A stretch of 64,000 nt of DNA from Streptomyces sp. TSRI0281. Its GTDB lineage: Bacteria; Actinomycetota; Actinomycetes; Streptomycetales; Streptomycetaceae. Position numbers and translations under genes: made by a program. Each line of letters begins with the position of its first letter. Position 1 is the stretch's first letter. The stretch spans positions 130,749 to 194,748 of the forward strand of contig NZ_LWLE01000035.1 of the NCBI RefSeq assembly GCF_001905125.1, written 5' to 3'. The notes beneath the pieces were generated by a model that ran no database searches, had not been told where the DNA came from, and saw only the letters and a program-made list of their open reading frames with translations. This document shows, one piece after another, positions 41,320 to 49,194 of the stretch.

Positions 41320-42291
41320 CTACTGGGCGTCCTCGATGTTCCCGAAGTGGTCCCAGCCGCCCTTGCTGGTCCAGGGCGCCCCGTCGACGGTGACCTGGGG
41401 CAGCGCGGAGGGGTTCAGGACCTCGCCGATCACCTTCCAGCGGGCCGGAAGCTTCACGTCCTGGGGGAACGTCGCCACGATCGCGTGGTCCTCTCCCCCG
41501 GTGAGCACCCACTGGAGCGGGTCGACGCCGACGGCCTGGCCGATGTCGGACATCTGCGAGGGGATGTCGATGAGGCCGGACCGCAGATCGATCCGGACCT
41601 TGCTGGCCTCGGCGATGTGCCCGAGGTCGGCGACCAGTCCGTCGCTGACGTCCGTCATCGCGGTGGCGCCGAGTCCGGCCGCCGCGGGGCCCGCGTGGTA
41701 CGGCGGTTCGGGGCGCCGGTGGGCCTCGACGAAGGCGCGCGGCGAGCGGAAACCCCGGGAGAGCACGGCGTATCCGGCGGCGGACCAGCCGAGCCAGCCG
41801 GTGACGGCGACCACGTCGCCGGGCCGGGCGCCGGAGCGGGTCACCGGTTCGTGGTTGCGCAGGTCGCCGAGGGCGGTGATCGAGACGGTGATGGTGTCGC
41901 CGCCGACGACATCGCCGCCGACCACGGCCGCGCCCGCGACCTGGCACTCGTCACGCAGGCCGTCCATGAGTTCACCGGCCCAGGTGACCGGGAGGTCGGC
42001 GGGGACGACGAGGCCGAGGAGCAGTGCGGTGGGCACGGCGCCCATGGCCGCGATGTCGGCGAGGTTCTGGGCGGCGGCCTTGCGTCCGACGTCGTACGCG
42101 GTCGACCAGTCCCGGCGGAAGTGCCGCCCTTCCAGGAGGATGTCCGTACTGACCACGACCCTGCGGTCGGGAGCGGCCACGACCGCGGCGTCGTCGCCGG
42201 GCCCCAGCCGTACCGCCGGAGTGGTGGTGAGCCGGGAAGTGAGCTCTCTGATGAGCCCGAACTCCCCCAACTCGCCCACGGTTCCCTTCAC
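41320..42291 (-). CDS. thiL: thiamine-monophosphate kinase
   Basis: 323 residues from GTG 42291. It makes thiamine diphosphate from thiamine monophosphate. Conserved GPGDDAAVV (about 32-40), STDILLEGRHFRRDWS (about 49-64), AAQNLADIAAMGA and DVSDGLVADLGHIA motifs carry the metal and ATP ligands. Operon with thiD. Confidence 0.96.
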   Translation of the reverse strand: MKGTVGELGEFGLIRELTSRLTTTPAVRLGPGDDAAVVAAPDRRVVVSTDILLEGRHFRRDWSTAYDVGRKAAAQNLADIAAMGAVPTALLLGLVVPADLPVTWAGELMDGLRDECQVAGAAVVGGDVVGGDTITVSITALGDLRNHEPVTRSGARPGDVVAVTGWLGWSAAGYAVLSRGFRSPRAFVEAHRRPEPPYHAGPAAAGLGATAMTDVSDGLVADLGHIAEASKVRIDLRSGLIDIPSQMSDIGQAVGVDPLQWVLTGGEDHAIVATFPQDVKLPARWKVIGEVLNPSALPQVTVDGAPWTSKGGWDHFGNIEDAQ

Positions 42292-42510
42292 CGAGTCTCA
42301 CCTCTCATTTATCGCCCCGGACACCCGTCCGGGCCCCCGGTCGCGAGCCGTCACTGCTGTCGGTACCGTCAAGAGATACGTCAACTTCTGTCGTCTGTAC
42401 GCCACGCTGTGGACGTCATACGGCCCGCAGGTCTCCCCGCGGCCCGCGGCAACGCGATACCGTGGCGTCCCTTTCCCCCACATGATCCTCGTGGCCGCCC
42501 TGGAGGTTCC

Positions 42511-42744
42511 GTGGTACAGGCGTACATCCTTATTCAGACCGAGGTGGGCAAGGCGTCGACCGTCGCCGAGACCATCGCCAAGATTCCGGGAGTTATCCAG
42601 GCAGAGGACGTCACCGGTCCCTACGACGTGATCGTGCGGGCCCAGTCCGACACGGTGGACGAGCTCGGCCGCATGGTGGTCGCCAAAGTGCAGCAGGTGG
42701 ACGGCATCACCAGGACCCTGACCTGCCCGGTCGTCCACCTCTGA
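42511..42744 (+). CDS. Lrp/AsnC-type ligand-binding (RAM) domain protein
   Basis: 77 residues from GTG 42511 with GGAGG upstream. It is a stand-alone Lrp/AsnC effector domain (VQAYILIQTEVGKAS, then GPYDVIVRAQ) with no DNA-binding helix-turn-helix. Such small ferredoxin-like proteins oligomerise and may bind amino acids; the role is unknown. Divergent from thiL and 20 bp before a DUF3515 lipoprotein gene. Confidence 0.88.
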   Translation: MVQAYILIQTEVGKASTVAETIAKIPGVIQAEDVTGPYDVIVRAQSDTVDELGRMVVAKVQQVDGITRTLTCPVVHL

Positions 42745-42764
42745 CCCCCGTCTAGGCTGGGCCG

Positions 42765-43253
42765 GTGACGTCATTCCGCCGCCGGTCCCCCCGCTCACTG
42801 TTCCTCGGTCCGTCCGCCGCCCTGCTGGTCCTGGCCGCGGCGGGCTGTTCCTCCAGCGACGCGCAGCCCTCGGTCACGGTTCCCACCCCGTCGTCGGAGG
42901 CCGCCGCGTACTGCGGAGCGCTGCACAAGGCGCTGCCGCAGACCGTCGCCGATCTCGAACGGAGTGATCCCGGACCGGATTCGGAGCTGACCGCCGGCTG
43001 GGGGGACGGGGCGATCGTACTGCGCTGCGGTGTCCCCCGGCCCGCGAAGATGGACGACGCCCAGTCCAAGGCGATCGACGCGGACGGCGTCAACTGGATG
43101 CTGGAGCAGCGCCAGGACGCCGGCCCCCGCTTCACCACCACGTACCGCGAGGCGTACGTCGAGGTGACGTTCTCCGAGGAGTACGCCCACGACGCCAGCC
43201 CGCTGGCCGCGTTCGCCGCCCCCGTCAGCAGGACGGTGCCGGAGAGTCTGTGA
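42765..43253 (+). CDS. DUF3515 family lipoprotein
   Basis: 162 residues from GTG 42765. Signal peptide with basic RRRSPRS, a hydrophobic core and lipobox LAAAGC (Cys near residue 28), so it is predicted to be lipidated and exported. The mature domain has two cysteines (AYCGALHK and LRCGVPRP) likely to form a disulfide. DUF3515 is an actinobacterial family of unknown function, typically next to the Lrp-like gene and ddl. It probably forms an operon with the preceding gene. Confidence 0.88.
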   Translation: MTSFRRRSPRSLFLGPSAALLVLAAAGCSSSDAQPSVTVPTPSSEAAAYCGALHKALPQTVADLERSDPGPDSELTAGWGDGAIVLRCGVPRPAKMDDAQSKAIDADGVNWMLEQRQDAGPRFTTTYREAYVEVTFSEEYAHDASPLAAFAAPVSRTVPESL

Positions 43254-43300
43254 CCGGCGGGCCGGGGCGTCGTGTTCCGGCACGCTTCCCCCGGAGCGCC

Positions 43301-44476
43301 TCAGCGCAGTCCGGTGGAACGGGTCAGCGCGGCCTGGATCAGGCGGTCCACCAGTTCCGGGTAGTCCACGCCGCTCTCCTGCCACATGCGCGGGTACATG
43401 GAGATCGGGGTGAAGCCCGGCATCGTGTTGATCTCGTTGATGACGAACCCGCCGTCCTCGGTGAGGAAGAAGTCGGCGCGCACCAGCCCTTCGCAGGAGG
43501 TGGCCTCGAAGGCGGCGACGGCGAGGCGCTGGACCTCGGCGGTCTGCTCCGCGGTGAGCGGGGCGGGCACCAGACCGGCGGCCGAGTCGATGTACTTGGC
43601 CTCGAAGTCGTAGAAGTCGTGCGAGGTGACCGGCGGGATCTCGGCTGGCACGCTGGCCCGCGGTCCGTCCTCGAACTCCAGCACCCCGCACTCGATCTCC
43701 CGCCCGCGCAGCAGCGACTCGACGAGGAACTTGGGGTCGTGGCGGCGGGCCTCCTCGATCGCCTCGTCGAGGCCGGAGAGGTCGTCGATCTTGGTGATGC
43801 CCACCGAGGAGCCGCCGCGGGCGGGCTTGATGAAGAGCGGCCAGCCGTGCTCACCGGCGAAGTCCACGATGCGCTTGCGGGCGGCGTCGCGGTCGTTGTC
43901 CCACTCGCGGGGGCGGAAGACCTCGTACGGTCCGACGGGCAGTCCGAAGGAGACGAACACCCGCTTCATGTACTCCTTGTCCTGGCCGACCGCGGAGGCG
44001 AGGACACCGGCGCCGACGTAGGGCACGCCGGAGAGTTCGAGCAGCCCCTGGAGCGTGCCGTCCTCTCCGTACGGGCCGTGCAGCACGGGGAAGACGACGT
44101 CGACCTCGCCGAGTGCCTTGGGCACCGATCCCGGTTCGCTGTAGACGACTTCGCGGCTGCCGGGATCGACGGAGAGCACCACGACGCCCTCGTCGGACTC
44201 GGCCAGCTGGGCCACGTTGGGCACCTGGCGGCCGGTGATGGCCATGCGTTCGGGCTCATCGACGGTGAGTGCCCAGCGGCCGTCCGTCGTGATGCCGATC
44301 GGCAGGACGTCGTAGACGGTCCGGTCGATGGCGTTCAGGACGGCGCCGGCCGTGACGACCGAGATGCCGTGTTCGGAGCTGCGGCCGCCGAACACGACAG
44401 CCACGCGCGGCTTACGGCGCTGCTGCTCAGGGCTCTCGGGGCGCTCAGGGCTCTGGGGAAGGTTCTCGCTGCTCAT
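43301..44476 (-). CDS. ddl: D-alanine-D-alanine ligase
   Basis: 391-residue ATP-grasp enzyme making D-Ala-D-Ala for peptidoglycan. N-terminal RVAVVFGGRSSEHGISVVTA, ATP-grasp lysine and glycine loop FIKPARGGSSVGITK (about 207-221), and metal-ligand NEINTMPGFTPISMYP (about 350-365). The Tyr in the substrate loop (KYIDSAAG) is consistent with D-Ala rather than D-lactate specificity. It is 34 bp after gpsA on the same strand. Confidence 0.96.
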   Translation of the reverse strand: MSSENLPQSPERPESPEQQRRKPRVAVVFGGRSSEHGISVVTAGAVLNAIDRTVYDVLPIGITTDGRWALTVDEPERMAITGRQVPNVAQLAESDEGVVVLSVDPGSREVVYSEPGSVPKALGEVDVVFPVLHGPYGEDGTLQGLLELSGVPYVGAGVLASAVGQDKEYMKRVFVSFGLPVGPYEVFRPREWDNDRDAARKRIVDFAGEHGWPLFIKPARGGSSVGITKIDDLSGLDEAIEEARRHDPKFLVESLLRGREIECGVLEFEDGPRASVPAEIPPVTSHDFYDFEAKYIDSAAGLVPAPLTAEQTAEVQRLAVAAFEATSCEGLVRADFFLTEDGGFVINEINTMPGFTPISMYPRMWQESGVDYPELVDRLIQAALTRSTGLR

Positions 44477-44510
44477 ATCGCGATGAGCGTACCTGCTGGT
44501 AAGGGAGACG

Positions 44511-45521
44511 TCAGCGCCGCTCGGCCTTGGCGCTGCGCGACATCAGCTCCTTGAGGGCGACGACCGGCGGCTTGCCCTCGTGGACGATGCCGACGACCGT
44601 CTCGGTGATGGGCATGTCGACGCCGTGCCTGCGGGCCAGGTCGAGCACCGATTCGCAGGACTTGACGCCCTCCGCGGTCTGCTTGGTGACGGCGATCGTC
44701 TCCTGGAGCGTCATGCCGCGGCCGAGGTTGGTGCCGAAGGTGTGGTTGCGCGAGAGCGGCGAGGAGCAGGTCGCCACCAGGTCGCCGAGGCCCGCCATTC
44801 CGGAGAACGTCAGCGGGTCGGCGCCCATCGCCACGCCCAGCCGGGTGGTCTCGGCGAGGCCGCGGGTGATGAGCGAGCCCTTGGCGTTGTCGCCGAGGCC
44901 CATGCCGTCCGCGATGCCGACGGCGAGTCCGATGACGTTCTTCACGGCGCCGCCGAGCTCGCAGCCGATCACATCGGTGTTGGTGTACGGGCGGAAGTAC
45001 GGGGTGTGGCAGGCGGCCTGGAGGCGCCGGGCGACGGACTCGTCCTGGCAGGCGACGACGGCCGCGGCGGGGCGGCGTTCGGCGATCTCCTTGGCGAGGT
45101 TGGGCCCGGAGATGACGGCGATGCGGTCCGGGGAGACCTTGGAGACGTCCCCGATGACCTCGCTCATCAGCTTGGCGGTGCCGAGTTCGACGCCCTTCAT
45201 CAGGGAGACCAGGACGGTGTGGTCCTCCAGGTACGGGGCCCAGTCGGCGAGGTTGGCGCGCAGCGTCTGCGAGGGCACGACCAGGAAGGCGAACTCGGCG
45301 CCGCGCAGCGCCTCGGCGGCATCGGTGGTGGCCCGTACCGATGCGGGGAGTTCGATGCCCGGCAGGTAGTCCGGGTTGGTGCGGGTGGTGTTGATGGCCT
45401 CGGCGACTTCGGCGCGGCGGCCCCAGAGGGTGACCTCGCATCCCGCGTCGGCGAGGATCACGGCGAAAGCCGTACCCCATGAGCCGGTTCCGAAGACGGC
45501 TGCTTTGACGGGGTGCGTCAC
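44511..45521 (-). CDS. gpsA: NAD(P)H-dependent glycerol-3-phosphate dehydrogenase
   Basis: 336 residues from GTG 45521, overlapping the plsC stop by 4 bp. It makes sn-glycerol 3-phosphate for phospholipids. Rossmann motif FGTGSWGTAFA (about 10-20), catalytic Lys in ELGGAVKNVIGLAVG (about 193-207) and GLGDLVATCSSPLSRN (about 255-270). It supplies the acceptor used by acyltransferases of the PlsC type encoded just upstream. Confidence 0.97.
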   Translation of the reverse strand: MTHPVKAAVFGTGSWGTAFAVILADAGCEVTLWGRRAEVAEAINTTRTNPDYLPGIELPASVRATTDAAEALRGAEFAFLVVPSQTLRANLADWAPYLEDHTVLVSLMKGVELGTAKLMSEVIGDVSKVSPDRIAVISGPNLAKEIAERRPAAAVVACQDESVARRLQAACHTPYFRPYTNTDVIGCELGGAVKNVIGLAVGIADGMGLGDNAKGSLITRGLAETTRLGVAMGADPLTFSGMAGLGDLVATCSSPLSRNHTFGTNLGRGMTLQETIAVTKQTAEGVKSCESVLDLARRHGVDMPITETVVGIVHEGKPPVVALKELMSRSAKAERR

Positions 45522-46270
45522 GTGGGTCCCTTTCCCTGGGCCTTGCGCCGTAGTTCAGCACGGGCTTTGCGGTGATCGTAGAGCTCTGCGGGGGCCTTCT
45601 CGCCGCGTACGTCCTCCAGCTGGGCGGTGACCGCGGCCATGATGACCTCGGTGGCCTGCCGCAGCACCTCGGGGGTGGGCTCCAGTGCGTAGAAGCGGCT
45701 GAGGTCGACGGGCGGTCCCGCCTGCACGATGAGGGTCTTGCGGGGGAACAGCTGGAGCTTGTTCTCCTTGGCGTACGGCGGCATCGCGAGATTGGCGCCC
45801 CACTGGGCGACGGGGATGACCGGCGCCCTGGTCATCAGCGCCACGCGGGCGGCGCCGGTCTTGCCTGCCATCGGCCACATGTCGGGGTCGCGGGTGAGAG
45901 TGCCCTCGGGGTAGAAGGCGACGCATTCGCCCCGCTCGATGGCGTCGACGGCGGCGCGGAACGCGTCCAGCGCGTTGGTCGTCTCACGGTAGACGGGGAT
46001 CTGGCCGGTGCCCCGCAGCATCATTCCGACGAACGGGGTCCGGAAGAGCCCCGCCTTCGCCAGCAGCCGCGGCACCCGGCCGGTGTTGTACTGGAAATGT
46101 CCGTACGAGAGCGGGTCCAGATACGAGTTGTGGTTGACCGCCGTGATGAATCCTCCGTCGGCCGGAATGTGTTCCGTTCCCCGCCAGTCACGCTTGAACA
46201 GAACCACCAATGGCGGTTTGGCGATGCACGCCGCCAGGCGGTACCAAAAGCCGATTCTGCGGCGGGACAC
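45518..46270 (-). CDS. plsC: 1-acyl-sn-glycerol-3-phosphate acyltransferase
   Basis: 250 residues from GTG 46270 behind GAGGAAGG; the frame extends 18 codons upstream without a better site. Acyltransferase motifs: NHNSYLDP (the HX4D motif as NHNSYLD) near residue 47, GQIPVYR near 87, and FYPEGTLTRD near 117. It acylates lysophosphatidate in phospholipid synthesis. Coupled to gpsA by a 4-bp overlap. Confidence 0.94.
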   Translation of the reverse strand: MSRRRIGFWYRLAACIAKPPLVVLFKRDWRGTEHIPADGGFITAVNHNSYLDPLSYGHFQYNTGRVPRLLAKAGLFRTPFVGMMLRGTGQIPVYRETTNALDAFRAAVDAIERGECVAFYPEGTLTRDPDMWPMAGKTGAARVALMTRAPVIPVAQWGANLAMPPYAKENKLQLFPRKTLIVQAGPPVDLSRFYALEPTPEVLRQATEVIMAAVTAQLEDVRGEKAPAELYDHRKARAELRRKAQGKGPT

Positions 46271-46440
46271 TCGGACACCTTCCTCTATTACTTGACCTAC
46301 TGCTGCCTGGCTACTGACGGTCAAGTCCGGCCCCAGGCCCCTGCTGTGTCGAGAACACCGTACGCCTCACCTTCGGGACCGCCCCTCCGGGTTGTCGTAC
46401 CGGCAGGCGAGAATATGTCCTGACGCGTACGGAGGGGGAG

Positions 46441-47106
46441 ATCGCCACGAACACCGACCTGACCGGGTCCTGGTCACTGGTCGTCCCGCTGAAGCCGCTC
46501 GCACGGGCCAAGAGCCGCTTGGGGCGGGCGGCGGGCGAGCTGCTGCGGCCCCGGCTGGCCCTGGCGTTCGCCCAGGACACCGTGGCCGCGGCGCTGGCCT
46601 GCCCGGGGGTGCGGGATGTGGTGGTCGTCACGGACGACACGGTGGCCGCGGCGGCCCTTTCGGCGCTCGGGGCCCGCATCCTGCCCGACACTCCGGCCGC
46701 CGGGCTCAACGCCGCGCTGGCGCACGGCGCACTGTCGGCCCGCGAGCTGCGGCCCGACAGTGCGGTGGCGGCTCTGAACGCGGACCTGCCCGCGCTGCGC
46801 CCCGCGGAATTGGCGCGGGTGCTCGATTTTTCTTCCACTTTTCCCCGCGCATTTGTCACGGATGCGGCGGGAATCGGCACCACATTTCTGTCCGCTGCGC
46901 CGGGAGCGGAATTGCGCCCGGCTTTCGGCGGGCCTTCCCGCGCCCGGCACCTGGCGTCGGGAGCGGCGGAAATTCGTCTGGCCGGCCTCGACTCGGTCCG
47001 CCGGGACGTGGACACCGGGGAGGATCTGCGGGTGGCTCTGACGCTCGGCGTGGGCCCGCACACGGCGGATCTGAACGCTTCGGTCAGCCCTGCCCGTGAC
47101 CGATAG
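46441..47106 (+). CDS. cofC: CofC/FbiD guanylyltransferase for coenzyme F420, non-canonical start
   Basis: CofC/FbiD couples GTP to 2-phospholactate or phosphoenolpyruvate in F420 synthesis. The N-terminal substrate loop WSLVVPLKPLARAKSRLGRAA is clearly present, and VVVVTDDTVAAAA, AALNADLPALRP (metal-binding Asp) and GIGTTFL follow. The frame is open from 46318, but between there and the conserved loop there is no ATG, GTG or TTG. The only strong ribosome site, GGAGG at 46431-46435, lies 5 bp before ATC at 46441, so AUC initiation (221 residues) is the best guess; a CTG at 46420 is an alternative. Divergent from plsC. Confidence 0.82.
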   Translation: MATNTDLTGSWSLVVPLKPLARAKSRLGRAAGELLRPRLALAFAQDTVAAALACPGVRDVVVVTDDTVAAAALSALGARILPDTPAAGLNAALAHGALSARELRPDSAVAALNADLPALRPAELARVLDFSSTFPRAFVTDAAGIGTTFLSAAPGAELRPAFGGPSRARHLASGAAEIRLAGLDSVRRDVDTGEDLRVALTLGVGPHTADLNASVSPARDR

Positions 47107-47116
47107 GCTGCCGCCC

Positions 47117-47320
47117 ATGCAGGCGACCTCGTACACGTACGACTCCGAGACCCGCACCGGCAGCGTGCTCCTGGACGACGGCACCCCGGTGGATTTCGAC
47201 GCCCCGGCCTTCGACGCGGGCGGCCTGCGGCTGCTGCGTCCGGGCCAGCGGGTCCGGATCGAGGGCGAGGGAGAGGGCGCGGACCTGCGGATCACCCTGG
47301 TGACGCTGCAAACGTTCTGA
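47117..47320 (+). CDS. small beta-rich protein, cold-shock/OB-like, conserved hypothetical
   Basis: 67 residues from ATG 47117, ten bases after cofC. The pattern TGSVLLDDGTPVDFDAPAF followed by LRLLRPGQRVRIEG and LRITLVTLQTF resembles the strand order of cold-shock-like OB folds (Gly-x-Val, Asp-Gly, RPGQRV), but the RNA-binding aromatic motifs are missing. The function is unknown. Probably co-transcribed with cofC. Confidence 0.75.
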   Translation: MQATSYTYDSETRTGSVLLDDGTPVDFDAPAFDAGGLRLLRPGQRVRIEGEGEGADLRITLVTLQTF

Positions 47321-47379
47321 GACGGTCCGGGGGACCCTGGGCGGCCTGCGGAGGGCCGTCCGGACCCCGGACAGCCCGC

Positions 47380-47410
47380 GGGCCGGGCTCCCCCGAGGGG
47401 AGCCCGGCCC
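47380..47410. terminator. bidirectional terminator before hupS
   Basis: Perfect 14-bp stem (GGGCCGGGCTCCCC at 47380-47393 with 47397-47410) and a 3-base loop, between the convergent small OB-like gene and hupS. Confidence 0.88.
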
Positions 47411-47442
47411 GGCGCGTGTGAGGAGCGAGCGTGTGCCCGGTC

Positions 47443-48120
47443 TCACTTCTTGCGTGCAGTGGCCTTCTTGGCCGTGGTCTTGCGCGCCGTGGTCTTCTTC
47501 GCGGGCGCCTTCTTCGCCGTGGTCTTCTTGGCGGGCGCGGTCTTGCTGGCGACGGCCTTCTTGGCGGTCGTCGCGGCCTTCTTCGCCGGGGCCGCCTTCT
47601 TCGCGGTCGCCGTGGCCTTCTTGGCCGTCGCGGTGGCCTTCTTCGCCGTCGCGGTGGTCTTCTTGGCGGTGGCGGTGGTCTTCTTCGCCGCTGCCACGGC
47701 CTTTTTGGCGGTGGCCTTCTTCGCCACGGCCTTCTTGGCGGTGGCCTTCTTGGCCGCGGCCTTCGCCGTCGTACGGGTGGAAGATCCGCCCGAGAGGCTG
47801 CCCTTGGGCGCCTTCTTCACGGCCACGTCGTTCTTGGGGAGCTTCTTGGAGCCGCTCACCAGGTCCTTGAAGCCCTGTCCCGCACGGAAGCGGGGGACCG
47901 AGGTCTTCTTGACCCGTACGCGCTCACCCGTCTGCGGGTTGCGGGCGTACCGGGCGGGACGGTCGACCTTCTCGAACGAGCCGAAGCCGGTGACCGAGAC
48001 ACGGTCCCCGGCGACAACGGCACGGACGATCGCGTCGAGTACCGCATCGACGGCGTCTGCGGCCTGCTGACGGCCGCCGACCTTGTCGGCAATCGCTTCT
48101 ACGAGCTGCGCCTTGTTCAC
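47443..48120 (-). CDS. hupS: nucleoid protein HupS (HU with lysine-rich C-terminal tail)
   Basis: 225 residues. Residues 1-90 are a canonical HU fold (MNKAQLVEAIADKVGG, GFGSFEKVDRPARYARNP, then RVRVKKTSVPRFRAGQGFKDLV), including the DNA-intercalating Pro arm RNPQTG. Residues about 105-225 are histone H1-like repeats of KKATA, KKTTA and KKAPA. Streptomycetes have this second HU, developmentally expressed and involved in compaction of spore nucleoids. The DNA of the tail is itself internally repetitive. Confidence 0.96.
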   Translation of the reverse strand: MNKAQLVEAIADKVGGRQQAADAVDAVLDAIVRAVVAGDRVSVTGFGSFEKVDRPARYARNPQTGERVRVKKTSVPRFRAGQGFKDLVSGSKKLPKNDVAVKKAPKGSLSGGSSTRTTAKAAAKKATAKKAVAKKATAKKAVAAAKKTTATAKKTTATAKKATATAKKATATAKKAAPAKKAATTAKKAVASKTAPAKKTTAKKAPAKKTTARKTTAKKATARKK

Positions 48121-48263
48121 GTCTTCCCCTTCGGAGACATAGCCAGAACGAAAGTGTTCAAGCCTTTTCGCACGTTAGGCAGATATATACCGCAAATCAA
48201 ACACGAAACGGGCTAATCACCCTAGTGCCGCAACGAAGTCGACCGCTGCGCAGTTCCGCAGAG

Positions 48264-48491
48264 TCAGTCACCTTCGGGGAATCGGCCCTCATCGAGGTCC
48301 TTCATCAACCGGTCCAGACGCCTTGCTGCATCTGGGAGATCGTGCTTCGCCGCGGCCGTGACGACCAGCAGCTTCCGGGACAGCGCCATCCTTACGCCCT
48401 CCGGGACTTGCAGTGCACGCACCCTTGCGTGCGCTTCCTTCAATCGGTCGGCGACTTGGCCATAGAGCTTGAGTTGGCTGTCGCGTCCCAT
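48264..48491 (-). CDS. conserved hypothetical small protein
   Basis: 75 residues from ATG 48491. Helical and charged (YGQVADRLKEAHARVRALQ, then KHDLPDAARRLDRLMKDLDEG). No family known to me; no signal or membrane segment. It sits between leuD and hupS, 53 bp downstream of the leuD terminator, so it probably has its own promoter. Coding likelihood is supported by strong GC bias at third positions and conserved-looking helix periodicity. Confidence 0.7.
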   Translation of the reverse strand: MGRDSQLKLYGQVADRLKEAHARVRALQVPEGVRMALSRKLLVVTAAAKHDLPDAARRLDRLMKDLDEGRFPEGD

Positions 48492-48544
48492 GCACCGATT
48501 GTGCCATCTGGGGCGAGTTGTCGCCCGAGGGGGGCTCAACAAGC

Positions 48545-48580
48545 GACTGCGCCCCCTACCCGAAGGCAGGGGGCGCAGTC
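48545..48580 (-). terminator. leuCD terminator
   Basis: Perfect 13-bp stem (GACTGCGCCCCCT at 48545-48557 with 48568-48580) and a 10-base loop, 15 bp after the leuD stop. Confidence 0.88.
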
Positions 48581-48595
48581 CTGGAAAAGCGCTGC

Positions 48596-49189
48596 TCAGA
48601 CCTCAATTGTACGCGGCTTGAAGGTCGGCCTTGCCACCTCATAAGTCGCAATGTCCGCTTCGTTCTGAAGGGTGAGGCTGATGTCGTCGAGCCCGTTGAG
48701 CAGCCGCCAGCGGGCGTTCTCGTCGAGCTCGAAGTCGGCCGTGATGCCCTCGGCACGGACCTGCCGCGCCTCCAGGTCGACGGTGATCTCGACCGTTGGG
48801 TCGGCATCCGTCAGCGCCCAGAGCGCGTCGACGACCTGCTGGTCCAGGACCACGGTCAGCAGCCCGTTCTTCAGCGAGTTCCCGCGGAAGATGTCGGCGA
48901 ACCGGGACGAGATGACGGTCCTGAAGCCGTAGTTCTGCAGGGCCCAGACCGCGTGCTCGCGGGACGAACCGGTGCCGAAGTCGGGACCGGCCACCAGGAC
49001 CGAGGCGCCGCGCCGCTCGGGGCGGTTGAGGATGAAGTTCTCGTCCTTGCGCCACGCCTCGAAGAGCCCGTCCTCGAAGCCGTCGCGGGTGACCTTCTTC
49101 AGCCAGTGGGCGGGGATGATCTGGTCGGTGTCGACGTTGCTGCGGCGCAGCGGGACGGCCCGGCCGGTGTGTGCGGTGAAAGCTTCCAT
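48596..49189 (-). CDS. leuD: 3-isopropylmalate dehydratase small subunit
   Basis: 197 residues. Small swivelling subunit of isopropylmalate isomerase in leucine synthesis. Substrate-binding NVDTDQIIPAHWLKK (about 20-34) and DFGTGSSREHAVWALQNYG (about 71-89) are canonical. It starts five bases after the leuC stop. Confidence 0.97.
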   Translation of the reverse strand: MEAFTAHTGRAVPLRRSNVDTDQIIPAHWLKKVTRDGFEDGLFEAWRKDENFILNRPERRGASVLVAGPDFGTGSSREHAVWALQNYGFRTVISSRFADIFRGNSLKNGLLTVVLDQQVVDALWALTDADPTVEITVDLEARQVRAEGITADFELDENARWRLLNGLDDISLTLQNEADIATYEVARPTFKPRTIEV

Positions 49190-49194
49190 GGTTC

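Noticed and set aside
46519..47106. cofC starting at TTG 46519
   Set aside because: This would remove the conserved N-terminal substrate-binding loop that is encoded intact just upstream.
47443..48120. Plus-strand hydrophobic frame opposite hupS (Phe/Val/Ala repeats)
   Set aside because: It is the antisense reading of the lysine-rich repeats of HupS; the apparent membrane protein is an artefact.
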